Positions 26,130 to 37,100 of a stretch of DNA of 64,000 nt are shown here, in pieces (position 1 is the stretch's first letter; each line of letters begins with the position of its first letter). The position numbers and the translations under genes are program-made. The DNA comes from Centropus unirufus (lineage: Eukaryota; Chordata; Aves; Cuculiformes; Centropidae), in the NCBI GenBank assembly GCA_013397695.1, contig VYZI01000003.1, positions 2,405,696-2,469,695 on the forward strand, given 5' to 3'. The notes under the pieces were generated by a model. The model worked only from the letters and a program-made list of their open reading frames with translations, was not told the DNA's origin and did not search any database.

Positions 26130-26560
26130 TTATTTCATCATGCAACCCCATTTAACTCTGTGTTCTCAATTATTCTTTTCTGCTTTCAAGACTGGGTGGC
26201 CAGTTTCAAATAAAGTATTCCAACAACTGTATCAATGAACTGTGTAATGGTAATAATGTTTTTAAATAAAATTTCCTCATTTTTGCAAGCCCTAGTGGTT
26301 TACGTTATCCTTCATCTGATTCCTATCTAACTCTCTTGAACAAAGGTCCTCACTAACATATCTGCAGCAATAGCCAGATCCCTGAACAGGGCTGATGTTG
26401 TTCATTTTAGACTCTTCAAAAGTATTTCAGATTTTCCCTATAGTATTGTTTTATATTTATCAGCATTGAAATCTAACTGCAATAGTACTGACTTCATTTA
26501 CTCCACCTCGTTATGTACTTCTGAAACATTTCACAGTCCTCGGGGCGACTTACCAAAATT
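26130..26560 (-). mobile_element. Ancient, highly diverged CR1-like LINE relic
   Basis: Two short conserved blocks of CR1 ORF2 appear on the minus strand in the right order and at the right distance. Near 26440-26480 one frame reads LQLDFNADKYK, matching the conserved (M)FN..KCK block just after the reverse-transcriptase palm. About 250 bases further along the minus strand, near 26165-26230, the translation reads LIQLLEYFI, a stop, then NWPPSLES, matching the R(P)LLEYC...W.P.L block. The plus-strand text 'gactgggtggccagtttcaa' fits old amniote CR1 types. Frames are shattered, so this is a much older insertion than the neighbouring CR1 copies. The boundaries are approximate. Confidence 0.55.
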
Positions 26561-27015
26561 CTTCTCATCGACAGCTGCATTTCTGTCTACCAAATATTTA
26601 CTGCTTTCATTTATTGCAACATCTGCTCACCTGCCCCACAAAGTGAATGACAGCAATGCAGAAATCACTGAATTTCTAAAACACATTGATAGTTCCTCCT
26701 TTGGGAAGAAAATGCTTTTTTAAATAAGATTTGGTTGGGGGAGCAGGAGGAAAATTATGGTAAAAACCTGGAAATAAAATTAATCTGTGAGGTTACATGT
26801 GTTGGAGAATATGTCTAGAAAAGGAAAACTGTTCACTACATCCTAAGAATGAACAGAGGCGGCACCCACTTCAGAGTCTCATTTTAGCATTGTTATTTCT
26901 TGGAAATAACTCTTGCCCTCAACTTTAAATTTAACTTAGTATTTTCTAGATGTCTGTAGAATGTGCCAAGTCAAACCTTGATCAGTCTGTTAATTGTCTT
27001 CAAGATCTTCAAGAT
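26561..27015. other. Unique non-coding sequence
   Basis: I see no gene, RNA or repeat in this stretch between two CR1 relics. The plus-strand open frame ending at 26723 overlaps the old CR1 relic antisense and is not a credible gene. Confidence 0.5.
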
Positions 27016-27523
27016 CAGAATCATACAATAATAAAATAGTAGAATAGTAGAACTGTTTGGTTGGAAAAGACATTTGAGTCCAACTGTACCTGTCCACCCC
27101 TAAACCATATGCCTTAGCACCTCATCCACTTGTCTTTAAAATACCTCCAAGGATGCTGATTCAACCACTTTATGGGCAGCCAATTAGAGCATCTGATAAC
27201 CCTTTTGGTGAAGAAATTTTTATTGATGTCTAATGTGAACCTGCCCTGGTGTAACGTGAGCCAATTTTCACTCATCCTATCACTAGTTACTTGGGAGAAG
27301 AGCCTAACACCACCCTCCCTACATACTCCATTTGGGTAGTTGTAATCATTAATAGGGTCTCCCCTCAGCCTCCTTTAATCTAGGCTAAACAACCCCATTA
27401 TCCTCGCTGTCTCTCACAAGGCTTGTTCTCCAGCCCCTTTACCAGCTTCATTGTCCTTTTCTGGACATGGCCCAGCACCTCAAAGTCCTTCCTGTAGTGA
27501 GGGGCCCAAAACTGAACGCAGAA
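27016..27523 (-). mobile_element. CR1 LINE, 3' fragment left of a mariner
   Basis: The plus strand begins with the degenerate reverse-complemented CR1 tail (cagaatcatacaataataaa at 27016) and continues through the usual 3' region: 'gtttggttggaaaagacatt', 'cctccaaggatgctgattca', 'ctcccctcagcctcctttaa', and 'gaggggcccaaaactgaacg' near 27500. On the minus strand this is the end of ORF2, downstream of the reverse-transcriptase domain. The text style is that of CR1-Y-like subfamilies. Similarity stops at about 27523, exactly where mariner copy C begins, so the mariner cut into or truncated this LINE. Confidence 0.9.
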
Positions 27524-28061
27524 TTGAAGGTGCAAAACAAGAAAGAAGAAACTAGAAGAAAGAAGCCCTTAAACTGGAAAAGAAAATTAGTTACAACGTG
27601 TCACAGTCTAGCCTTCAGTTTCTAAACCATAATACCATGGTATGAGTGGGCATGTGCTCAAACACAGATGTTTTCTTACCCTTGGTCAGAAAATGTTGGT
27701 GTGCATCAGCCCATGATGCTTTGTCTTTGAAGCCGTTGTTAGCTAATAAAAACATCACTGGGCATGAGCATCCACCCTACTCACCAGACCTCTTCACTTG
27801 TGATTCCTACCTCTTTGCAAAGATCAAGATAGCGCTCAAAAGAATCCATTTTTTTTGTTGGTAGGTGATGTGACAGGAAAAAGAACAGGGATCCTCAACA
27901 GCTTTTCAGAAAAATTGCTTTGAACATTGACAGTGTCATATACAGCTGTGTGTCTACTTTGAAGGGAACTGTTTTGAAGGTGATTGTAGTTTATTTTCTT
28001 AATTTGTTAAATAAAAAGAGACACAAGCACAGCCTCATTTTCTTGTGTGTTGGACCTTGTA
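27524..28061 (+). mobile_element. Mariner deletion derivative, copy C, inserted in CR1 material
   Basis: The left end near 27524 (ttgaaggtgcaaaacaag) and right end at 28048-28061 (ttggaccttgta) are diverged inverted repeats of the type seen in copies A and B. The segment 'gatgttttcttacccttggt' (27668-27687), the C-terminal coding part and the 3' part (gggaactgttttgaaggtga) align with copies A and B. Its internal junction matches copy B: the start-codon region is joined directly to the middle of the catalytic domain. At about 538 bp it is a non-autonomous element. It lies between two CR1 fragments and is therefore younger than at least the left one. Confidence 0.87.
27690..27990 (+). pseudogene. 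Mariner transposase relic, catalytic C-terminal part
   Basis: The plus-strand frame 27646-27864 reads CWCASAHDALSLKPLLANKN, then HEHPPYSPDLFTCDSYLFAK, then IKIALKRIHFF. This is the mariner core around the third catalytic aspartate (family pattern HPPYSPDLAPCDY/F.LF) and the following helix. That aspartate is retained, but the HDN with the second aspartate is lost at the deletion junction and the N-terminal half is absent. After a stop following IHFFCW the remaining C-terminal part continues with frameshifts (ILNSFSEK near 27894). No functional enzyme is possible. Confidence 0.8.
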
Positions 28062-28095
28062 CGTCCATGGCTCCTGACATGTATAAATAATGAGG

Positions 28096-29242
28096 GAGTT
28101 GGTATATGCCACCCCCAAGAGCTTCTTTTCAAGGCTACTTTCACTCCGTTCTCTGCCCAGCCTGTAATTGTGCTCGGGATTGCCCCAGCTGAGGTATAGG
28201 ACCTTGCACTTGGCCTTGTCCCTCATGACGTTAGCACATGCCCACTTCTCGTCTGTCAAGATTGCTCTGGATGAGATCACTTCCATCCAGCATGTCAATC
28301 CCATCACACAATTTAGTGTCGTTGATAAATTTGCTGAGGGTGCCCTCAATCCTACCGTCCATTTCTGTCACAAAGATACTGAACAACACTAGTCCCAATA
28401 CCAGCCCCTCAGGAATGGCACTCTACCATTCTCCACTTGGACAATGACCCATTGACCACAACTTTTTGGGTGTGATCATCCAGACAATTCCTTATCCATT
28501 GAGGGGGTCCATCTCTCAAATCCATATCTCTCCAATTTATTCTCCACAATGTTGTGCGGGACAGTTTCAAGTTTGCGTAGGTCCAGGTTGGTCATGGCAG
28601 TTTCTCTTCCCTTATCCACTAATGCTGTAGCCATGCCATATAAGGTCACCAGATTTGTCAGGCATGATTTGCCCTTAATGAAGCCATATAGGTTGTCACC
28701 AATCACTTCCTGATTTTTCATGTGCCTCAGCAGAGTTTCCAGGAAGATCTGCCCCATAACCTTGCCAGGCACAGAGGTGAGACTGACCAGCCTGTAGTTC
28801 CCCAGGTCTTTTTTATTACCTTTTTTAATGGGAGTTATTTTTCCCTTTTTCTAATTAGCAGGGATTTCACTGGACTGCCATGACTTCTGAAAAATCATGG
28901 ATAAATGCTTAGCAAGATCGTCCTCCAGTTCCCTCAGGACTCACGGATACATCTCATCAGGTCCCATGGACTTGAACCTGACCCAATCTTACAGTGTGTA
29001 GTTCTTTGCTCTCCCAGGCCCTTCCTTTGTCTTCTGTCACTTGAGTGGTGTGGCTTGAGTCCTTACCAGTGAAGAGTGAGGCAAAAAATCTTTAACCTCA
29101 GTCTTCTTTAACCTGAGCAACCAGGTCTACCTTTTTTTCCAGTTTTTCTTTTATCACTGACATACCTATTGAAACTTTGCTTGCTATCCTTGACCTCCTT
29201 GGCTAGATCTTGGCTTTAGCTTTCCTGTCCCTGCTTCCAAAC
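28096..29242 (-). mobile_element. CR1 LINE, internal fragment with reverse-transcriptase relic
   Basis: This is the inside of CR1 ORF2 on the minus strand, lacking both the LINE 3' end and the 5' part. In coding order, minus frame 28476-28772 gives PGKVMGQIFLETLLRHM, GFIKGKSCLTNLVTLY and VDKGRETAMTNLDLRKLETV, the fingers and palm of the CR1 reverse transcriptase. Further along come a palm motif reading FIND where FADD is expected (about 28319-28335), then ACANVMRDKAKCKVLYLSWG, and YRLGRERSESSLEKKLLGV near 28100-28160. The second-catalytic-motif change and broken frames make it inactive. Its style differs from the fragment at 27016-27523, so it may be a separate insertion. The right limit (about 29242) is its truncated 5' end. 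Confidence 0.92.
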
Positions 29243-30563
29243 TAAGAGAGAATACATAACAGGATGTCTCACTACATGGTCCACTTTCCAGTACAAGGGA
29301 GTCCCCACCCTTGCTGAGGTCAGATTCACAGCACTAGTGTAACACCTTATAAATAATACATGCTGTTCTTTCTTGTCTCATATATATAAGACATTTTAAA
29401 GAGCACCTTTTTATAGTGACCTAACCTGTCTCATTCACTAATTTTTAATGAAATCATATTGCTTTCCTCTGAGCTGAGTTCTGCTGCATTATACATGACT
29501 GTTTTGAGAATTGGCTGACTGTTGAGAAGAAACTATGCTATATGTTTCCCTGATGTGCCATAATATTTAAGATTTTAATGCAGATACTCCTTTGTGGTTG
29601 CAGTGCTCTCTCAACCTCTTATTAAAAGTAATGTAGAGGTAAAACATCCTTCTATATGCAATCATTCTTTTCAATTAAATTACTCTATCCATCTCCTCTG
29701 GATTTTTAGGGACCAACTTTTATATTCTTCTAAAAATGTCTTTTTTGGGGAGAGTATAATCCTAGTCACAGCTTAGACTGCTTGAAGAGTCAGCATACCA
29801 AGAAATTAGAAATACGAGGCTTTTAGTCACATTATTTATTGTTTTTGTTACCACATTAATAATTGGCAATGTGTCATTTGCTAATGCAGTGATAAAACCA
29901 GGAGTTTGTTTTGCCTAAAATGACTAAAAATTGGCTATGCATTAATACTATTTCTATTAGAACACCAAGTGTTCTAAGAGCTAGAAAGCACAATAGCTGT
30001 ATTTTTGTCATGGTTGATATTAAGTCCTAACATTAAGGGAACCAGAACTGAAGTTTTTAATAGTATTTATGTGACACTTGTAATGTCAGTTAACACCAAG
30101 AATCCTCTGTGTTTTCCAGATTTATACTGTTTTTCTCTTGACCTAAAGATATGAACTCCAAAAATCAGAGCTGTGACTGATCTCGATCTGAAAAGAGTAC
30201 AGCAAAATTCCCTTGAAATCACTGGAGCTCCAGAGCCATGTATTGTAGCTAGTCATTAGATTTCAGTTTAAAATTATGGACTTTATATTACATATCAGAA
30301 ATCTTTCTTCAGTGAGCAGCATGGAGCTATTAAGGTTTGTGTAAGCTAAAAATTTAGGCTAAGCCTCACAAAGGATCTTTTAATTTTTTACAGAAGAGTA
30401 ACGGTATAGCTTCACTCTGGGTAAAATAAATTGGAAACTAGGTTTAAACAGGAATGCTATTTTCTTAATAAGTTCTGCTGTGATGTGGGCTAGCCAAAAG
30501 TGTTGTACTTCAGGCATAGTGATGGTCCACACTAATGAGCCGTAAACAGGGAAGCACATTAAG
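29243..30563. other. Unique non-coding sequence
   Basis: I see no gene, RNA or repeat here. The 60-codon frame at 29594-29776 has no recognisable feature. Confidence 0.55.
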
Positions 30564-31195
30564 TCATAGTCAAAGAACAGTTTGGGTTGGAAGGGACCTT
30601 AAAAGATCATCTAGTTCCAACCCCTCTCCATAGGCAGGGTCACCTCCCACACAACCAGGCTGCTCAAAGCCCCATCCATCCTGGTGTTGAACACTTCCAT
30701 GAAGGAGGTATCCACAACTTTCCTGGGCAACTTGTTCCCGTGCCTCACCAAAATGAATTATGAAGAATTTCTTCCTCATGTCTAATCTAAATCTTCCCTC
30801 TTGCATTTTAAAGCCATTCCCTGTCATCCTACCTCTACATGCCCCCATAAAATATCCCTCCCCAGCTTTCTTGAAGGTCTTCTTCAGGTACTGAAAGGTT
30901 CCTCTAAGGTCTCCCCAAAGCCTTCTCCTCTCCAGGCTGAAAAACCCTAACTCTGTCAGTCTGTCCGCATTGCAGAGGTTCTCCATTCCTCTGACCACCT
31001 TTGTGGACCTCCTCTGGACCCATTCCAACAGTTTCATAACATTCTTACATTGGGGATTTCAAAACTGGACACAATACCCAAGGTGGGTTCTCATATGAAA
31101 ATGAAAAGCAGAGCAGAGGGGGAGAATCCCTTCCTTCACCCTGCTGGCCACACTGCTTTTGATGTAGCCCAAAATTTAGTTTCTCTGTGTCTCAG
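30564..31195 (-). mobile_element. CR1 LINE, 3' fragment, relatively well preserved
   Basis: The plus strand opens with a classic avian CR1 3' end in reverse complement (agtttgggttggaagggacc, then ttaaaagatcatctagttcc). The minus frame 30570-31037 stays open for 155 codons and starts with VQRRSTKVVRGMENL, TELGFFSLERRRLWGDL and GRFRLDMRKKFFIIHFGEAR, the conserved C-terminal region of CR1 ORF2. The original frame is shifted after KKFF. The element is 5'-truncated near 31195. It is among the least diverged CR1 copies in the window, hence probably younger than the relics at 22048 and 26130. Confidence 0.93.
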
Positions 31196-34100
31196 CAGTT
31201 TATAAATCACAGCTCCCATGCATTTTAATTTTTTATATTTTAAAATTTATATTACATTTTTAAATAGAAGCTCTGAACAACATTTTAAGTGCTTCATCTG
31301 AATTTCTTCTTTAAAGCCTCTCCTCTGTTATAAGAAAGCAATTTGAAATAATGTGTAAAACTGTTCCATTAAAACATCACATAAGGGAAGGAATACTTGG
31401 TATGAGGAAGCAGGATGGCTTACTCAATACAAGTTGGAGTAGCAGCTGCTTTATTTCTGCAGCAAAATGAAGCCAAGCTACCATCCGGATTTTAAAAAAA
31501 GGCATGTATCTACATTATGCTGAAGGCTCATCTTATTTCTTAGGTCAAAGCTTCACACAAAATCACAGTGTGCATAAGTAATAATAAAAATATAATAATT
31601 GTAACATATTTTAAAATCAATATTATAAAATTTCGAATTCTTTCAGTGATTCTAAATTTAATTTACTTTTAAAAAAATAAATATTGCAGTTAGTTTGAAA
31701 CTAAATTCATAATGGATTCTTTTTTCTTGAGAGCCTTTGTAATTTTACATTTTCATTTAGAATTCAAATAGAACCAAATGACAAACCCTCTAGCAATGGA
31801 TTTTCCTCTCCTTGTCCAGTTCTGTTTGCTAGCACCAAGAGGTATTTGAGGCTGCACTGTGAGAGTGTAGCCTTCTTTGGCAGTCCATGAACAATAACCT
31901 AGGAGATATGGTCTCTGTAGATATCAATTTAGATGCCTACTATTGCAGTCCACTGTGTATTTTAGTGTGTTTCAAACATATGTCTGCTACAGACTTGCCA
32001 GTTCAAGATACATCCTTCGTTTGGGATTTATTGCTATTGTTTGCAAAGTACTGTTAGAAGAAGTATGTGAGCAGAAGATTGAATGAGGGTGAAATGAAGC
32101 AGCTCTGGAAAACTGTATATATTAAGTGAAACACAGAGAACTAACTGAAAAATACCAGAATGCCCTACAAAGTGAAGTTCTCTGCAGGAACATTGTGCAA
32201 GTTAATGAAATCTTTTGAAAACTTCTCATGTAGTTAATAATGAAGTTTTTTTTTTTCAGTATAAGCATTAAGCATCTGTCATGACATTTATGTGCAGTTG
32301 TACAGGTGCAGCCGTACTCGGAATGTGCAAACTGCCAAGGTCTGATATCCCTCCTGTCCTTAGGAATGTTTCCTACCCTGATCAGAAAAATAAAAGCCTT
32401 GTTCTTCAGTATAAAAGTAAATTTAATTTTGTTTCTTTAAAATTTAGATAGCTGGAGATGCAATTATATGTTTCTGTATTGAGTGTATTAAGCCAACAGT
32501 TTTATGATCTGACTGATTTCTTGGATCATTGAACTTGCTCATTAGAAAATGGAAATGAAATGGGAAAAAAACAAATTAGTGTTTTTCTTACTTTAAGAAT
32601 AAAAAATATATATTTCATTTTAAAATAGAAATTAAAAAAACGAAAAGCCCTGTATTATTGGTAAATTCAATGTATAGACTTTTAAAGCTTGGTAACAGTT
32701 ACATAGTTATTCCAATATTTTAATTTAAAATATAATAAAAGTGCAAAAATATCAATGGAAACAAGTAAAAAGTTGCTTTTTAAAAACTAAGGTAGTCTTT
32801 CATTTGAAACACTTAAACGGGTACTGTTTTCTAGCCTTATTTGAGAAAACATTATAGCTAGTGTTCACTTTCAGAACTCATGACCTACAGTTAAAATACT
32901 GTAGCGGTGTTGCATTAAAAAAAATATTTTTGCTTAACGTAGCCTGCTTTATTATATTTTAAAATGTAACTGAAATGCCGGGGTGCATATTTTACATTAG
33001 GGTGTGAGAATTTGGGGGGAAACATATTCTCAGACCTTCACATGAGAAGATTGCATGCTCAGCTGTAGCAGAAACATTGTGCACTTCTTTTTCTCAGACT
33101 ATGGACTGTACAGCAAGAATGGTGGCTTTAAAGGTAAGGCTGGTGAGCTGCACAGGCTCCCAGCATCTTTTTTTAACTTTTATACCAATAAAATCAGAGT
33201 GCTGTAAGTTCGTCCTTTCCTTTCTCTACTCATAAAAATGCACATTTATCATTTATCTACCCCTTCACAGGCCTGAGTAAAGTCATTTAAAACTGGTGTC
33301 CTGAGCTGCTATTTTGAACTAAGCCTTCCATGCCACATTTGCCTCTCTGGCACCATCAATGTTGCTGCAAATTGTGCCAATTCTGAATGTAGCAGTTTAG
33401 AAACAATGTCCTGTTTTTCAGAGTCCCATAGAAAGCCTAGGAAAGAGTGATGACTGCTTTACATGGTAATGACACACTTTTTCCCCCGGAGTACTTTTTT
33501 CCACCTAAGAAGATATTTTTCATGTTCTAAAATATGCCTTGCCATAATTTTCTGGATGCCAGCCACATCTAACAGGTTAAAACCTTTAGGGATTGTCCAG
33601 TGTGTAGGATTTTTTAAAGAGTGGGACTGGCTCAAGTACTACATGGGTCCAAATGCAGAGTTTTAAACACTAGAGATATCTAAAAATAGTATTTAACAGC
33701 AATGGAGAAATGCTCCTGGGCCTCCTTACTCTCCAGATTCACCATGGAATAGAAGCTGCCTATGTAGATACCAGACACTGGTGATTCATGTGCATGAAAC
33801 AGTTGAATAGATATTACAATGGATCTTCATGGGAAGAAAATACAGATTGTGGAATTCTTTGAATAACTCAGCAATAGTATAGCTATCAGACTGCAGCAAA
33901 TCCTGATCTGTGGGGAGTGAAATCAGCAGAGACACGCTTACAAATCAGGTAGTTCAGAGTAAGGAAAATAGCCTTGCTGTTTGTTTTATGTGTTTGTAGA
34001 AGCTTTTCATACCAGGTCTAGGTTATTATTTACAACAGAGACTCCTCTGCCATGATAGAAACAAGGTTCATGGAGATTACATCCTACGCTATGTCATCTT

Positions 34101-37100
34101 CTATGCCCACCCCTTGTTATTTCCTACTCAATACTAGGCAAAAAACATCACTTCTAATTGATCATTGCTTCCCTTCCTCTTCCTGAACTTACTGCCCCAC
34201 AAGTCTTCCTCATTCCCTTCAGTTTCTCTCCAGTAACAGGGTTCAAGTCTGTTTCCATTTTGCAGCATTCTTGGGAGATTTTTAGTCTGTCATACTTTGC
34301 AAGCCACAAAAATATGGTCATACAAATTTCTCTGTCTGTAGTGAGAATTAAAGAGATTCCCCTGCTATGGTCAGAGAGGAAAACAGAGATGCAAGCTCCT
34401 AACTTTGGTGCAACAGTTGTATAGGTCACCATTGGCACCACCCCACCCCACCACCAAAATATTCAGTCACTTCAGCACTAAATGTATCTAAACATCAATC
34501 TAATTAGAAAAGCACATATTGTTAAGACCTCTCGAGGCATAATTTTCATTAGCTGTTGCTTATAACCTGATTTGATAGAAGTCATTGGCTCAGATTTTCA
34601 CTAAAACATCTGCTAGATAGCAACGATGAGATATTATGACATAGGGACATTTGGTGAATATATTTCCAATACTTAGAGCTATGTAATGAGAAAGAATCAC
34701 TTGACATAAAATAAAATCGTCTTTCAAGGAGGTCCTGGGAAAGACTCCAGACACAGACAGATTCACTGATGGAGTGTCACAGTGTATCATATATTTATTT
34801 CTCTAAGACAGCTAAACTTTAAGAAATAAAATGCAACAACCATTTGAAATAACATTTGCTAAATTCCAGTGATCTCATTTCTCTCTATCTGAAATTAGGT
34901 TAATCATGTCCATGCAGTTCATTCAACCATTACCTATTTCTGTTACAGGAGAGAAGCAACAGACAGAAACAATAAACACTACTAATTGCAGGTTCAGCTT
35001 GTGCTATATATCGTACTCACTTCATGCCACATTCCAAGTTCCACTCATTCCTGCCTCTAAGAGTATATGCACAAATACAAGCTGAAAACAAATAATATCC
35101 ATCTCACACAAAGAAAACCCATATTTTTACTCATGTGCAATTATCATTAACAAAGGAGCACTATAATATATAGTGCTGTATAATATATATTAACATTTAT
35201 AACATACTATATATATTTTATGTATAAGAAGCACCTTAGCATTTAGCACTAAAATCTTCATCTTCAGCTTTAAATATTTCAAAGGAACAAAATTGTTTAT
35301 AAATGGCATGTGTTTGTCAGATGATTCTAAATGTCCCGCAAAAGCTGTGTAGTAATGTATAATTCTTCTCAGTTTGTAAAACAAAATAAAAAGAATCAGC
35401 CTCCTATTTCAGAGGAGACTGTCTCATATAATTTCATATGGCCTTTAATACAACTAAATCCAAATTCTTGTCCTAATAAGTATTGCTGAGGCAGCTGCAA
35501 AGATACAGTGAAAGGCTGTTTGTAGAAACCGCAGATTATTTTTCTTTCTCAAAGTAAGTTAACATTTTAATTGTTTTAGCCCTCAAAGTTGTTTTTGGCG
35601 GAACCAATAGAACTAGCCATTGTGAAAAATCTGATCCCACAGCCCTCTATTGTTGTAAGAATAGCCCCAGTTTTCATATTCTGTAAAAAGATTTTAGAAA
35701 AAAATCCCTTAAAAAACTATATCCCTACTCAGCTATCCCCATTACTATCCAGACGTTGAATTTTCTACAAACCTCACAGCCATTCCTTGCATGAATAACT
35801 AGGAAATTGTAATCCCCATAAAATAATGAAAACAGGGCACTGATTTCTCCTCTTGCATTGATTAATCACATGCATCTGTCTCTCCAGCTCACAGCTGCAC
35901 TTCTGAAGTCTAGGGAGAAACATATCTGTGCACTCCTTGAACAGGAGAAAAAAGCCAATGGACATACCATAACCACAGTGAATCCAAATTGAGTATACAG
36001 CTAGATACCAGAACATCAGTCATCAGAAGTAAATTGCTCAATTTTGGGTGGCAGCCAGAGTCTGTAATTTTTTTGAATAATAATTGTGAAGCTCGCAGCA
36101 ACATTCCTTGTATCTAGAAAAACCAGTTCAGGACAGGCCCCCTGAAGTGCTCATGGGGAGGCACAGTCATATCGACTTCTGTCAGTTTGCAGCACCAATG
36201 AAATTACAAAGTGCATCTCTCAGAATACATCTGTGACTCCATACATGGTGACTTGTGTGGTGATGAAGTGGAAATGATTAAATCAAGGTTTTAAAATAGA
36301 GAGATCAGTCTGTTGTTGCAAGACAAATGTGGTTAATAGTAATGGATATCTTTAATTGTGCCAGGATCCAGCTGGGATAGGTTCTCAGAAAGCACAGAGA
36401 GAGGGCAGATTATGTTTTCTTCTACTGAAATTGTGTCTCCACCTACATTGCTACAAATCTCAGACCTAAGACATTTCAAAATGTAACAAGTACGTTGATT
36501 TTAAGGTGGAATATGTTTTGGAAGGGTTAAGAAGCTGAAGAGCACCATACAGTCCCTCTTTGCAAGGGATTACTCCTCCAGTGCTAAAGACCAGAGACAT
36601 GAATAAAACATCAGTGAATTACACATAAAACCTTTTAGGTGTAAATGTAGTTTTCCTAAATCTCTGTGAAGAACATTTTGTATCAGGAGGTGTTTATTGA
36701 ATTCGAAATATTGAGTAGTTTAGAACATAAACAGAAATGAAGTGATAAGAACAATATCCTTCTTTCCAGTAGAGTAATACAAACATTTGCTGCATTTAGT
36801 CCTGGTTGCATTTGTTATGCAAGATGAAAGAAGCTTGCTGAGGACAAGTCAAACCTAGAGTTTACAGGAGTGATACTGACATGAGGAACCACTAGATCAT
36901 ACTTTTGAAAACAGTGGCATAATCTCTGAGGTAAATGTTGACCTCTTCTGTTACTAGTGTAAAAACATTTCAATATTTAAATTTAGTAAACAATTAAGTC
37001 TTCTTGTTTCTTTTCTTCCTTTCATTTCCTGTTTAAGAATTGGGCAATTCTGTGTTGCATGCAACAAGAAGTACATTAAGACCACTGATGTGTGACAAGA

